Assembly: GCF_905475395.1 (NCBI RefSeq)
Contig: NC_058337.1
Span: 104,092,368-104,156,367 of the forward strand
From: Chrysoperla carnea
Taxonomy: Eukaryota > Arthropoda > Insecta > Neuroptera > Chrysopidae
Reading direction: 5' to 3'
DNA length: 64,000 nt
In this document: positions 13,308 through 26,376 of the stretch, piece after piece
How the letters are laid out: every line of letters starts with the position of its first letter
Numbering within the stretch: the stretch's first letter is position 1
Position numbers and translations under genes: made by a program
Notes under the pieces: model-generated
Databases searched by the model: none
The model's input: the letters and a program-made list of their open reading frames with translations, nothing else
Told to the model about the DNA's origin: nothing

Positions 13308-13345
13308 CAGCATTTACTCACCCGCTTCGCTAGGAAATTGAAATT
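13308..13345 (-). mobile_element. Second Helitron 3'-end fragment abutting the first
   Basis: The minus strand reads 'CCTAGCGAAGCGGGTGAGTA', the same GC-rich signature as other Helitron-like 3' ends here, directly against the 5' TCTATATA of the 12667-13307 element. This suggests two related elements inserted head to tail, with the second one now a remnant. Confidence 0.4.
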
Positions 13346-14304
13346 ATAAATTTTAAAAAAATTTTGAAATATATCGAAAAATAAATCAAAAATTGTTTCA
13401 AAAATAAAAATATCCAAAATAAATTGTATAGTATTTGTTTTCAGCCTCCCATTTGAATAAAAACAATATGAAAACAAATGAGGATTGTAAAAAGTTAAAA
13501 GATTAACCTTACAATTATTCTTTTACAAGAAGACTTACCTGCATAGTTTACAATTACCTACTTACTTACTTGAGGCTATAAATGGTAAAATATAATAAAA
13601 TATTATTTATTATGTAATAAATAATTTATGATTATTTTTTGCTAATTCATTTTACATAATTAATTATAATTTCATTTTATTTATTATTTAAAAAATTTAT
13701 TTTAAATGTCAAATATATAATTTTATAGATTTTTTAAAAACATATATATTTTGAATGTAGGTATGATGATTTGTTAAATGTTTTAAAATTGAAATTTTGG
13801 CAGTTTATTCACACGCCTTTTATGCATTATTAATTAATTAAACAAATGTTTTGATTTCGTGACTATTATTAACTAATTGCTCAATTTTTTTCCCAGCCAA
13901 AATTTTTACAAAAGTTTTATTCAGTTTTAAAAAGTCTCAATGTTTTTTTTAAGTATAAATATTGATTCTCTCTGTGCTTGATTTTGAATTTAGAGATCTG
14001 CTATTTCTTTGCAATTTCCCGAATCTCTGGTTTCTTATTTCTATTGGCAAGGCGGTAGCTGGGCATAGCACCAAAAGGTAAAACTAGTCATAAAAATCTA
14101 TTTTATTAAAATTTAAATAAAGATCTAAGAATTATATGAATTTAAAAACATATTTTACTTTAATTATGTATATCTTTCTTTTATATTAATTGTATATTGT
14201 TACTATAATATGAATAATTAAATAAATTAAATGTATGAACTAAAGCTTAGTTTAGATGGTTAAATAGAAATAGGCTATTTCTTGTTTTGTGCTAGATGAA
14301 TCTA

Positions 14305-14540
14305 TTCGCACTGTGCGTGAGTTTTATTGCAGACGTTTCCATGGTAACGATACACTACTTTAATTATAGAATTGTATAGATGCATATATAATTGTATGGA
14401 TTGCATTTATGACTTACATTAAAAATTTAATATTATTGTCTCACAAATTTAAATAAATAATTATGATAATTTACATTTGAAAAATAATATTATTTGTGCA
14501 ATTTGATTTCTTATTTTCACAATTTTTAATGCATTCAGTT
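14305..14540 (+). repeat. Family G repeat, copy 1
   Basis: It aligns by eye with 41171-41372. Shared blocks include 'GTGAGTTTTATT', 'GGTAACGATACACTACTTTA' (TAGTAACGAAACACTACTTT in the other copy) and 'GGATTGCATTTATGACTTACATT'. It finishes with 'AATGCATTC'. No coding and no clear termini. Confidence 0.5.
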
Positions 14541-15614
14541 TAATTAATTAGTACATTAACATTTAAAGAACTGCAAATTAGTCATAACAGCCTCCTTTAT
14601 CAACAAAATTTTTCACTGGAAACCCTTTTTTTCTCTAAGATATGTCATCTTCTCTAAGATATGGTTTAACGTCACCTCCGCCTTTCACCTTTCTAGTTTA
14701 TTTTTCTAGCTAGGAAATTCACGTAAACAGTTCACGTAAACAGATCACAAGATTAAATTTTAGATTTTCTTTATAAATTAGGTAGAGATAAAGTATGCCT
14801 AGAACCTGATATATCAGTTGCATGCACTACGTTGGTTACTGCACCTTCCCGAAAAAAGATGCATAAATTGTTGATTTTATATTCATTTTAAGAGAACAAT
14901 TTTTTTTTTAATCATTTGCCATGCCCTTTAAGCAATATAAATTACTATTCGACTCGTACGGAATTCCACAATGCGCACCAAATCGATTTTTGTGAAATTC
15001 CATTATTTAAAAATTTTTTAGAAATGACATTTTGAAGAAGCATAGAAAAAAGTAAACGAGTGTTGGTAAAAAGAAGACATTTTTCTCAAATTTAAGACCG
15101 TGTACCGCTATAATAGACCGTATACTGCTAAATGAGGGATAAAATAAAATTAAGAGTTTTTTAAATATTGATACCTAAGAATTTAGAGAAAATCACTTAT
15201 AAGAGAAATACTTATTAGTAAATTTTTCGCTATATACCATAGTTTTTGAAATGTTGATGCCTAAAGATTTAGAATAAATCACTTATAGAAAAATACTTAC
15301 TTTCTTTACACAAAAGACATTCATTTCATCATTTTAAATGTATTTATGGAAAAACGAGTGCCGGCTTGCTATAATTTTCTTTGTAGGAAAATATTTTCTT
15401 TAAAAGAAAGTACATTAACTAATGAATATTTTCAAATTATTCTTAAGAAAATTAGCCTTGTAAAATAATAAAGTGTACCTTTAAAAACACTTCAATTAGG
15501 ATTTTTATGTTAAAAACGCAAACTTTAACAGCTCAAATCTAAAAATTTAATACCGTATGGAGTATTAAAAATTTACCTGCTTTTAGAGGACATTAATAGG
15601 AATGCATATACTCG

Positions 15615-16194
15615 ATGCAAGGAGATATGCAAAGATTAAATAATACTAGTGATTTCAATAAAACTTTATAAATTCATTTTTTAACTAACAAAGTTTCCAA
15701 AAATCACAAAAAATTCCTCGGTCATTGGGCTTTTTATTATTATTTTATCGTTCAAAGTTGGCTGTAAAAATGATGAATCATATAGATTATCCTTTTCAAT
15801 TGAATATATCTACATCAAAAAATCTAGATAGTGTGATAAAAAAACTATCTAAAATATTTAGACAATCTTGTAGTTTATAATAATACCATAAAATATAAAG
15901 TTTCCGATGACATAACAACAAAATTTTATTTTATTATGAGTTCATCGAAGATCCATCATTTGATGAACAGAAACGACTATATTTAGAGTATTGATGATTG
16001 AAGAGCCATATCTATATTATCAAATTTATAAGCCTCACTTGCACACAATATATTATATATTTTTGTAGTTGCGTGGTATTATAAAGCTAAAAATAACTCA
16101 ATACTTGACTACAAAGCATGTATTTGGTTTATATGTATGTTCCGTGCAATAAACCAAAACTTTTGTTACAATACTGTAGGTTTACAATCACCTT
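15615..16194 (+). repeat. Long dispersed repeat, copy 1 (partner at 49368)
   Basis: About 575 bp match 49368-49943 in the same orientation with scattered substitutions and small indels. Shared landmarks are 'GATTTCAATAAAACTTTATA', 'TTGGCTGTAAAAATGATGAA', 'AATCTTGTAGTTT' and 'ACAATACTGTAGGTTTACAA'. No ORF, no terminal inverted repeat. Either a segmental copy or an uncharacterised interspersed element. Confidence 0.8.
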
Positions 16195-16327
16195 ACAGAT
16201 GGTCCTAAGAAAATGTGATTTTCTTGAAAACATCCATAAGTTCAATGAAGATATAAATACCTGAAATTTAGCCGTATTAAAATAAACTCTAGAAAGCATT
16301 TCTAACTCTCGTACCATAACAAACAAA

Positions 16328-16756
16328 TCTCTATATATATTATATGCGAAAGCAAACATGTTTATTTGTTTGTTTGTTTGTTTGTTGCGCTTTCACGCTA
16401 AAACTAGCGAATGGATTTTAATGAAACTGTACAGCAATATAGCTCATACTTCAGAATAACGCATGAGATATAATTTATAAAGATATATTAATAAAAAAAT
16501 TAAAAATTTATTTAATTTGACATTAATTACAGATTTCTGAAAAAACAGTCAATATAAAATGTTTCAAGTCCATCTTTCCAGATTTACTCAATGAATATTT
16601 ACGACTATTATACATTTAAAAAAATAGAAAACCATTCATATATTTTACCTGTGTAAAACAATCCTTACGATTATTTCGAGTATTATAAACAGGAGATGAG
16701 CGAGAGCAATATATCAATCTTTACTTTTAAACCCAGCGAAGTGGGTATCACTCTAG
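16328..16756 (+). mobile_element. Helitron-like non-autonomous element
   Basis: Starts TCTCTATATATATT after an A and ends with a hairpin (ACCCAGCGAAGTGGGT) followed by ATCACTCTAG and then T. This is the Helitron layout: 5' TC, 3' stem-loop, CTAG terminus, A|T insertion. A (GTTT)n run lies near the 5' end at 16361-16386. The block 'GCGCTTTCACGCTAAAACTA' is shared in reverse with 27391-27827. Confidence 0.75.
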
Positions 16757-18103
16757 TCAAATATAAAAGTGTGTTAATAAAATATATTTTAGATCCTCTA
16801 AAATGAACTTTATAAATTATTTATTGTTTAAACAAACAAACTACTGACTAAGTATATTATACAGTATCTAACTTAAATAGTTGTGTTCCGTAAATAATTT
16901 TATTTTTATGTGAAAGTAAAAATGATTTTAAAATGTCAATTTTACAACAAAAGATTTTAATGTTTTATATTATTTTTTAAACACGATTTAACTACCAGTA
17001 AATATCATCTTATTTATTAATATAAAGATGCAAGCATGCAGGTTGGTACGGATACCTTTACCAAGTACCTTATTTAACAGAACAAAACGATTTTGATACA
17101 ATTTAAGTATTATGTTTACTTACTTAAGAGTTAAGAAATTAGTTAATCTATTATTTAATTCTAATATCATTTCCGATATTTTAATTTGTATTGTTTTCAA
17201 TTGAATATATATTTTAGTAAAATTTTATCTACACGGAAGAAATTATTAAGTAAATTGGTAAATCATTTGAAATTTAAAAAAAAAAAATATCCTGTATGTG
17301 ATTAAGTTCTAATTTTTGAAATGTTTATTATAAAAAAATTTACATTTTTTAGTTTTCGAAGTATTTTCTAGGAAATTATTCGAATCTAAATTCTTTGAAA
17401 AGCGTTTAAATCATAAAAATTTTCCTGAAAAATTTGTCTCCTTTGAGACCTTTAGAAGAAGGTGTAATCTAAAATGTAATTTATATAGCTAAACTATTCG
17501 AGATATGTATAATGTCGAAATATTTTTGGTTTGTTTATTCAAGTGTTGCATTATTGGTAAGCCAATTTCTTGTGATTTGTTTCAAATTTTTAGAGCTATT
17601 TAATATTTCTCAAAAAGGACCGTTTTACTGGCTTTGCAAGAGTAGGTGAGTTAAATGATCAAATGACAAACAGCTCGCATAAAATATTAATTGTTCTTTT
17701 ATACATTGCATCAACGATTAGTATGAAAACAAAAATCACTGGTAAAATCATCAAAAACAAACCATTCAAGACCCGTTACATTATGGGGGGTCATTTTATC
17801 TATTATAATTTTACACACAAAATTGGGATCATTTTAACTTATATAAAGGGGATCATTTTACCTGTAATGACATTTTTGAATATCGTCATGAAAACTGGCC
17901 TTAAAATTTATTTTTCGCCTTTCAAAATGTATTATAATATTATTAAAAGTCAACAAAAGCCAAGAGTAATCCCCAAACATCTTATTTCCCTATGATGCTT
18001 CAATTTCCAAATAATTAATGACTGAACTTATTCCCCAAGATATGTCTTAAAACATTGATATCTTCATATATTTGAGCAAAAATTTATGAGAGCTCAACAT
18101 AAT
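16757..18103. other. No supported gene
   Basis: AT-rich. The 110-codon plus-strand frame at 17663-17995 overlaps an imperfect tandem array whose unit resembles GGGGATCATTTTA (copies near 17786, 17828 and 17851). Its translation is low in complexity, so I do not call it a gene. Confidence 0.5.
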
Positions 18104-18175
18104 GCGATGGTGGTGTAATGGTCAGCATAGTTGCCTTCCAAGCAGTTGATCCGGGTTCGATTCCCGGCCATCGCA
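18104..18175 (+). tRNA. tRNA-Gly (anticodon UCC)
   Basis: This 72-nt sequence folds as a complete cloverleaf. The acceptor stem is GCGATGG with CCATCGC plus discriminator A. The D arm contains the A box TGGTGTAATGGTCAGC. The anticodon stem is GTTGC/GCAGT around the loop CTTCCAA (TCC at 18137-18139). The T arm CCGGG-TTCGATT-CCCGG carries the B box. There is no intron. A run of ten T at 18179-18188 provides a Pol III terminator. UCC reads GGA (and GGG) glycine codons. This is the most certain RNA gene in the window. Confidence 0.97.
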
Positions 18176-18178
18176 TAA

Positions 18179-18188
18179 TTTTTTTTTA
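18179..18188 (+). terminator. Pol III terminator of tRNA-Gly
   Basis: A ten-T run begins four bases after the tRNA 3' end, as expected for RNA polymerase III termination. Confidence 0.85.
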
Positions 18189-21100
18189 AATTTTTGAGTT
18201 AGAGTTTAACTTGAATGCCATTTCTAGTATTACGTAATCCGTGTTTTGTTATTTAATTAACAAAATTTACACCTAATTAGGTGCATATAAAATTAATTTT
18301 GCATTATTACAAAGAGTTTTAAAAATACCGAAGGAAGGATTAGAAACAAAAAAAAAAGATATATTTATAGTACTTATTGGTAGTAGTAATATTTTTTATT
18401 TTTTCTTAATAAAGGGCCGATTTTATTGCATTTTGTTTTAAATTTCAGTGGCAATTTAATCGCAATAGTGGCAATAAGTTTTAAAGATTGAAATTGATAA
18501 AGGATGATACATTTTTGATTGGATATAATAAGATAAGTTTTTTTCCAGCTATTATAATTGGTGGAAGCGCAAGTCAGAGTATTAAACATACGAAAGTTAA
18601 GTACTACAATTTAAAATATTTTATGTTTTATTTTTGTAATATGCATATTTTAGGAGATTTTTACAGATTTTTTACAAAATATTTAAATGACAAGTTTTTT
18701 TGTTATTAAATGCAAATATTAATTTTACCTTCATTATTTGATGAATTTCATTTATACTTATTTCAATCAAAATAGATCAGCTTATTATCTAAGATAAACT
18801 TATTAATAATATATTTTTTAATTATTTTTTTTTAAATACACAATACATTTCATTATAATTGAACAATACATCTAATTCTCACATTAATTAAAAAAAAAAT
18901 GAATAATAAAAATATTGCATGTTGAAAGTAGCGAAAGATATTAAAAATGTAAGTATAAAATTTCGTTTTAAAATAAATTATTATATAATATTTTATTATA
19001 TATATTATTATATATGTTGTGTGAATTTGTTATGTATAAATTTAAATAAATAAATAAATAATAATAAAAAAAAACATATGCACCGATTTTTATTTACAAT
19101 TGTTTGACTTTATGTTATAATTTTTAACCCATTTTTTTGTGAATTATCTTTATATTACATCATATTATAATTTCTTATTTTTAACATAAGTTTTTATATT
19201 TTCAAATGAAAATTTTAATCAAAATACTCTTGCATTGTATTGCTTCATCAGGACTAAGGTTGGCTTTTAACTCTAAGTATTTTCAATAATAGTTTTGAGA
19301 CATCAGAACACACGTCAGGAAACGAAGTTTTGGAAAAGCAACTAGTTCAAATTTGAAGCTCAATTTTATTTGAAAGATTTTAAATTGTTAACTATAATTC
19401 TTTAGCGGTTTTTAGCAAAATAAAATGTTTATTTTAATGCTAGTTTGTAAACCATATACCGTGTATTTTAATTTTTTTGAAATAAATTTGAAAATACAAT
19501 ACAAAATTGAAATTTGAATGATGGCGATGGCGGGAAAGCATATGTTTGGTTAGTAGTCTAGTCTCAAGTTCAAATTGGTGAAATATTGGAATACTGGTCG
19601 TAAAAATACATGTGATAGCTCAATGAATTCGAAAGGATGTCCAGAAAAATGTATCAGAAGAATTTTTCAGTACATAAAAAATTATTGCAAAAAGTTATAA
19701 ACAATTAATGATGAAAAAAAGATATTTCGATTTTCACCATTATTTCATAAAATATTAATATTTAAGAAATTTTAAAAAACGATTCTTAAAGAGAAGGAAT
19801 CTTTCCTTTTGCGTCATTTTTAGATGTTTGCAATAGATAGCGTCAAAAATTAGTATCTCACATTAAATAATCGAGTCATTACAAAGTTATACTTTTAGCT
19901 AGTTATTATAATTACATTATAATTTAAAAGTTTGAAAAATTATGGTATATTCGAAACACTTTAAAGAATCTATTACCGTTGGAAGTTTATCTTAAAATTA
20001 ATTTTTCAACAAGTTAGACAATTGTTTATTAACAAAATTTTCTAGAATTTAAACAAAAATCCTATTTATAGTACGGCATTTGAGTTTAAAGAATTAACGA
20101 TTAACAAATTTTCAATACAGAGTAAGGCAAGAAAGGGTGCCATTTTGAAAAAAGAGAGAAACTTTATTGGCATAACTGACCACGAACAGTTAAAGCACTG
20201 AACGAACGGAACTGATGGACAATAGGTAGTTCAAATCCAGCAGAATATTATTGATAACTTGAACCTACAGGAGAATATGTAGGCTGAAGGGATGTCATCT
20301 TACTAAAGTTATTGAACTAAATACTTTCTTATGTATTTTACAATCCGATGGTAAAAAAAATTTTTTTTATTGATGGATTTTGTTTTACGGAGCTTTCAAA
20401 ATTGCACATGTTTCTTCTCCACTCTCTAAATTGTAGAATGTATTAATTTCTTTGTTCAAATGTTATTGTTTAATTTTCATGTCATGTTATAATTAATCGA
20501 ATTTTAATGTTAAAATAATGAAATTACCAATTAAAAAGTCAACACTACAATTAAATATTGGAATGAGTTCTGATATAAATCGATTTTTCACATTATTTTA
20601 AATTGTATTTTTACATAATTCACCTTTTAAATTTATTACATCATTTGAATTCTCATTGGGTATTTTCAATTTTTGTTTTACATTTTCCTTGTGTGGTTAA
20701 TATAAATAAAAGAAAAGAATCTAATAGGTTCTTTGTAAACTTTTTTTTGACTTTTCAATAATGACAATAACATAAAAATATAGCAGATATTTATGTTTTT
20801 CTGTCGAAATAATCAAATTGGTTTTTTTATAATTTTAATATTGAGAAAATACAACATTAATTATACTACGTTACATCTTGAACTTTTTTTCAACTAGTTA
20901 CGAAAGGTAATTGCTATGTTTTATATTAAGAGAAATTTTCGTCATTCATGAATATAGGCTATTGATTATGTCATATAGAAAGCATCTAAGACCGTCACGG
21001 GTTTTTATTGCAGTATTCGTTCGATGAATTTTTAAAGAAGAAAAAATCGCGGAGTGCTATTAAATTAGAAGGTCGAAATAGATGATAGCAGTGAAAATGC

Positions 21101-22846
21101 ATCTCTTTTTGTTTTTTCCAAATATTTCGTAACCTAAGCAAAATTTCGATAAATTTTATACAAATCTTTTTGTAGAGAATGAAATTTTCCATTGGACTAC
21201 TATTTTTTTTTACAATAAAAAACAGTTGAAACAAACAGGAAAAAAAAGACAAAATTTCGAATACTTTCGATTTCGAAGCATTTTTGTGGACTGTGTAATG
21301 TGTTTTGTTAAAATATATTTTAACAAAATGCAATATTGAAGAGGCCTATCCACCAGAAGTATTGTAGGCCTGACGCCCTTACTGCATTGACTCGTCCGCC
21401 ATAACTATTCTTATGTTACTATTCTCTCAATGGCCAAATCAGTATGACGTTCACACCGATATTGACATATAGATAGGTATACAGAAAAAAATTATGACCG
21501 TGAAACGATAGTTTCAGCTGGTCCAATATAGTTTAGGTATATTCCTCAATTATTAAATCAAATAAATTTTACAAAAACTTAACATGAAGAACATATCTTA
21601 TGAATTTATTTTTCCAATGAGATAAATATATCACTGATCAGCGATCACATATAAACGATATTTTATACAAAAGATGATATATTTTTGATTCATTATATTA
21701 ATAAATATCTCATTGAAAATCAACACCTAATGTATATGACACGAATAGTTCGAGCTGGGTTCCAAGAGAAATGAAAATTCTATTTCAACCGGAGAGCACA
21801 TTTGACAATATAACTTTGATGAACTTAATTTTTTTTACAGCTGCCTTTTTTTTTGAAAAATGGGTGATCTGCATTGATGACCAGCTGTTGGCGCAAGGGG
21901 GCGGAGGATACAAAACAAGAATATCTAATGATCCGATTAAAAAGTATGAATGGAAAAAGGAAGTATTTTACTAATACTTTCAATAAACAGTTATTTCGAA
22001 CATGAAGCAGAAAGTAAATTGTTATTCAAAAACTTATAAATAGGCCAAGCTAGAGCAAGATGAAAACTATTTATTTATTTAAAAAAATCGTAGCGCAGGA
22101 GCTGCGTTAGCTAAGCAAATTCTCACAAGATTGAAAAATAACACATTTTTCTTAAAATCAAATATTGAATTTTTAATTTTTCGGGAGTTTTTGTACTGTT
22201 TTGCTTAAAACTGATCAAAAAATACAAAAATATTTTTTATTTTGGAAAAATTCAAATTTTTGTACTTTTTGCACCCTCCTACAACTGCTTTATCTGTCGA
22301 TTTTTCTCATTCACGAAGTTGACCTTTCAGATATCAAAACCCGTCTACATACCAAGTTTTATTCAAATCGGACTAAAATTGCGACCGCTAGAGAGGGTAC
22401 AGGCACATAAAAGTATAGATACATATATTTAAAGATAATGAACATTTGAAGAAATTGTTTCAAAATCATCAGTTCCAAAGCAATAGCTCCATTTCCTTCG
22501 GAAATTCGTTAACAAGTCATTCATTTGAATATTTCATTATACACACAAAGACTTGGGGCCATGTTGACTTTAGACGAAATTTCGTCTCAAAAACAGGAGA
22601 TTATTAAAATGAAATATGTTGAAAAATAGTAGTAATTATAAAATATATTTTGACTTTGAATATAATCAAATTTTAATACATAATTCCAGGATAAATGCAT
22701 TTCAAATTTTAAAACATATACATATATTAAGCGCGGTAAAATAAAAGCTTTTTTGATTGATATTACAGAGAAAAATTAATTTTTAATTTATTTAAAAAAA
22801 AATAGAAGCAAAACCGAGTACTACCCACATTTTGTATCATATATAG
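18189..22846. other. Long stretch without a recognised gene
   Basis: AT-rich sequence with several short open frames and none with domain content. The minus-strand 112-codon frame at 20995-21333 is rich in Phe, Lys and Asn and looks like AT-rich noise. A patch at 22280-22400 (phrase 'ACCAAGTTTTATTCAAATCG') reads like a decayed interspersed repeat. Confidence 0.45.
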
Positions 22847-23588
22847 TGTGTCCCCGGATAGAGGTAACTATACTTATTTAAGTAAATTTCCTTATTTTGC
22901 ATTTTACGAAAAAAAAGTCATTCTTTATAAGAAGTTTTGCTTATTCTGAAAAGTATGTAGGCATATTAAAAACTTCTTAATAATGTACAGGGTAGCAAAA
23001 AATTGGGAATCACTATTTTTATTTTTGGTAAACTACCCTTCTTTTTTATAAGTTGGCAAAATGCTACTAAGAAAAGTTACTCACAATTAACAATTATGAC
23101 TGTATACAAAATATCAAGAAAATCCGTGTACTTTAATTATAGCATCATTTTTTATTTGAACAAAAGCTCTAATTATTAAAAAACGTAAGAAAGAAAATAA
23201 TAATAAATCAATTAGCATGTACTATTCGAGAGTGTATTTTTTTGTAGACTAGTTTAGAAAATTAAAAAGAAAATTTATTTTCTCGGATAAACAATCACTA
23301 AGAATGGAATTGTCAAAGTTGGAAAGATCTTCTTGATTTTGTATAGAGTCATAATTGTTAATTTCGAGTAACTTTTTTTAGTAACATTTTGTCAACTTTT
23401 AAAAACAAAGGGTAGTTTACCCAAAATAAAATGGTGATACCAAATTTTTGGTTACCCTATACATTATTTAGAAGTTTTAAATATTCCTACATACTTTTCA
23501 TAATAAGCAAAACTTCTTATAAAGAATGACTTTTTTCCTTAAAATGCAAAATAAGAAAATTTACTAGTTACCTCTATCCGGGGACACA
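22847..23588. mobile_element. Foldback element with ~210-bp inverted ends
   Basis: The left end TGTGTCCCCGGATAGAGGTA (22847) is matched inverted by TACCTCTATCCGGGGACACA ending at 23588. The inverted match continues for about 210 bp on each side, including 'AGTCATTCTTTATAAGAAGT' on the left and 'ACTTCTTATAAAGAATGACT' on the right. 'GGTAAACTACCCTT' near 23028 pairs with 'AGGGTAGTTTACC' near 23409. The ~330-bp centre is not coding. A non-autonomous inverted-repeat transposon. Confidence 0.8.
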
Positions 23589-24022
23589 TTGTATACAGTT
23601 TATTTTATTAGTAATCAATAAACTTTTTTTTCAAACATAGGTATATCCATCAATACAAGATTATCAATATCGGTTCTTTGTAGATAAAACACAGATATAT
23701 GATTCTATTATTTGATATTTTATTTATGTTTTAATAAATTGTCACATACTTTCACGGAATTAGACATATTAATATTGAGAGATAAATCTATTATAAAGAG
23801 CTTTTATGTATCTATCTACTCTTTATGTTTAATAAATGATGACAAGTATTGCATTGTCGTCAGTCTGTGCAATAAAAGATTTATATTTGTAAAGTTGTCC
23901 CGTTTTCATTATCCTGCTTTTCTAGGAACAGAACTTCTTTTCTTAAAATTATGCGTTCCAAATGTATTATGATTTTGAGAAGATGATTTCTCAGCAATAG
24001 AAAGAGTATAAGAGTCGGTAAA

Positions 24023-24460
24023 AGGTTGATCTTCATCTATCTGAAAACCTGATGAAACATATTTTTTATGAAATTTTATTAATTGATAAACACGCCTATG
24101 ATAGCTTATCTATCGAAAAGTGTTCATGGCTATTTTGAATTAATTTAATTTTAAACAATTTTTGCCATGAACAGTTTTTTGCAACCAAGTCTATACCCAT
24201 TATTTTCATCATTGAATTACCTTTCTTCTGATACCCATTTCGATTCAGATAGATTTAGTTTCCGGTCTTACTTATTCATACCGACCTGTTGACCAATCGA
24301 AATAGGTCTCGGAAGGAAGATAATTTAATTACGAAAATAATGGTATAGGCTTGCAAAAAATTTTGCATTGCAAAAATTTAAAATTAATTTAATATAAAAC
24401 ACCTTTCGAAGGAAAAACTATGATAGGCGCGTTTAAAAATCAATAAAATTTCATAAAAAG
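24023..24460. mobile_element. Foldback MITE, family F copy 1
   Basis: Palindromic organisation related to the copy at 51905-52436. Left blocks such as 'CTATGATAGCTTATCTATCG', 'ATTATTTTCATCATTGAATT' and 'CATTTCGATTCAGATAGA' recur inverted on the right: 'CGAAGGAAAAACTATGATAG', 'AATTACGAAAATAATGGTAT' and 'CCAATCGAAATAGGTCTCGG'. The right terminus lacks the end block present in the other copy, so it may be truncated. Confidence 0.7.
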
Positions 24461-25122
24461 GGGGAATATCTTAGACTTTCGACTTAGTTCAAGTTAATGA
24501 ATTGCAGTATTACGTTTTACGTTTTTACTTGCTTCAACTTATTTATTTTCATCAGAAAAATTATTAAGAGGTTGTCAACGCGGAAAATCGCTCTTCGTTT
24601 GTAATTTTTCAAAATTACCTTGTGTACTATTATTATCAAAATTAAGGTAAAAGAATTTTTTCTTTTTTTTTCAATTTTCTTTTCCTGAGGACCCCTTTGA
24701 GGCAACTTTTGAAAATGGTAATATTTACCATGTTCTCGCTCAAAATTCTATAGGAGTCTCTAAATTTTTGAGATTTTTCTCTTACATATTCCAAACAGAA
24801 GACAAAAAATTTAAAGGCGATTTAAGCCAAAAAAATCATCCAAAATTTACAAATAAAATCATTGGGTAAAGATCATTGTTTCCAATAATGAAAAGTCAAA
24901 AGACATGAAAATCCATTATAATGTCGGATTCTTGAATTTTTGTATACTTCTTTGATTTCCCTGATTTCTTTAATAAGTCTAACATAAATGATATTTCCTG
25001 ATAATTGCTCAAACTCTACCTCTTTTGAATTGGAAAACTACAAATTGTAAGGGGGTGATTTACACTACACCTCCCTCGCCGCAAAGTGCATCTTTTTTCT
25101 TAAATTTGCTTAATTTTATGGT

Positions 25123-25360
25123 AGTACGAGTGTCAAGGCAAGTTTAGACTTGTGGTTGAAATTATTTGTACCTTATTTTCATATTTTATGCTGAACTATG
25201 TTTTAACTTCATGAATGTAGACGAAAAATAAGAAGAAAGTTTTTCGATTTTTGATTCGGTTCTCTTAAAATTACTCCAGATATCGAAAAAATTGTATTCT
25301 TACTTTTCGTCTTATATTGTCCAGTTATAACATAATTCACTATCAATATTGAAAATATAT
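25123..25360 (-). repeat. Family A TIR element, partial copy
   Basis: It carries one terminus (GTACGAGTGTCAAGGCAAGTT) followed by 'TAGACTTGTGGTTGAAATTA' and the 'GTAGACGAAAAATAAGAAG' block, matching the reverse of 57965 inward. The rest is missing. Confidence 0.65.
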
Positions 25361-26090
25361 ATTTTGAAGGTGAATCTTTGAAGGTTTTATCTTAAATATT
25401 GCAGAATCTTTTACATCCACAATTTAACCAATTTAAAAAAGAAAAAAATCAAAAACAAGCAAATCGAAAAAGACCTTAAAAGTCCATTGATATTGTCTTT
25501 AATTTACTTATAATCTTAAATATATACGAATAACAATAACGGAGGTCAATCAGTAAATCCAATAAAAACCACATAATAATAATAAAAAATACTGTTTTTT
25601 TTTTAAAGAAAGGGAAATCTTTTTACATTTAAAAAAAAAACTAGTTACAGGGGAAGTATTAAAAATAAACTACTTGCGATTATTAACCATTTCATTGTTT
25701 ATATTTTACTTGAAATAAAATCTTCCTCCTATATTATTTAAACAAAAACTTATATGTGAATATAATATTTTTTTATACTATTTATGAGTGGCACACGTTT
25801 TCCAAATCAAGACATCACATTTGTTGTATTATGTTATATGTTTTGAAAAGAGAGAGGGATTGATTCATTTTATAAAAATCATACAAAAATCTATTTAAAA
25901 TCAACATAATAACAGATTAATAAAAACATCAACAGATTATCAATATATTCACAGTTATATCTTCTTAATTTCAAAATAATTTATTAATTAATCAGCTTAA
26001 AAAAAATATGTTTAGAAAATAAGTCACAGAAAAAACTTTTTAAAAAATAAATATAAACAAATTAGTGCCATGTTTTGAAATAATTTTATG

Positions 26091-26098
26091 TATAAAAT
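26091..26098 (+). promoter_or_regulatory. Possible TATA box upstream of PLA2 exon 1
   Basis: TATAAAAT lies about 150 bp before the chosen ATG and would allow a ~120-nt 5' UTR. In sequence this AT-rich such motifs arise by chance, so this is only a candidate. Confidence 0.2.
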
Positions 26099-26240
26099 AG
26101 AAAATGTTTTACAATAAACGAAAAACATTTAAATTTAAAGTGATTTTGTTTTTATGAAAAATTTTTGTATTTTTTAAATGAAAATTTTATTTTGTACTAA
26201 GAAGAAAATTTTAATGTGATTGAAATTGATATAAATAATA

Positions 26241-26376
26241 ATGTATTATATGAAACAAAGATGGATGTATATTCATGTGATTGGGAATGTGTGTAAATTT
26301 AAAAGTTGTGCTTTATTAATAATTATGGTATTTCAACAAATGATAGCTGTCAATACAACAGTATCAACAACAACGG
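26241..26376 (+). CDS. PLA2 exon 1: signal peptide
   Basis: 45 codons plus one base. The start is the first of three in-frame ATGs (26241, 26250, 26265); the first gives a basic N-terminal stretch before the hydrophobic core (residues 23-36), and either later ATG would also leave a working signal peptide. A Thr/Ser-rich tail follows. The donor GTAATG at 26377 is acceptable, and the phase (1) matches the acceptor at 46218. A foldback MITE lies about 130 bp into the intron. Assignment to the PLA2 gene rests on phase, signal peptide and orientation rather than on homology. Confidence 0.65.

Noticed and set aside
17663-17995. 110-codon plus-strand frame
   Set aside because: It overlaps imperfect tandem repeats of GGGGATCATTTTA and encodes low-complexity Ile/Lys/Tyr-rich sequence. 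No domain and no splice context.
20995-21333. 112-codon minus-strand frame
   Set aside because: Composition is typical of translated AT-rich noise (Phe/Lys/Asn/Ile); no motif recognised.
21771-21974. 67-codon frame with IDDQLLAQGGGGYKTRIS, possible exon
   Set aside because: A short acceptor-like TTTTTTTTACAG precedes part of it, but there is no donor, no neighbouring exon and no recognised family.
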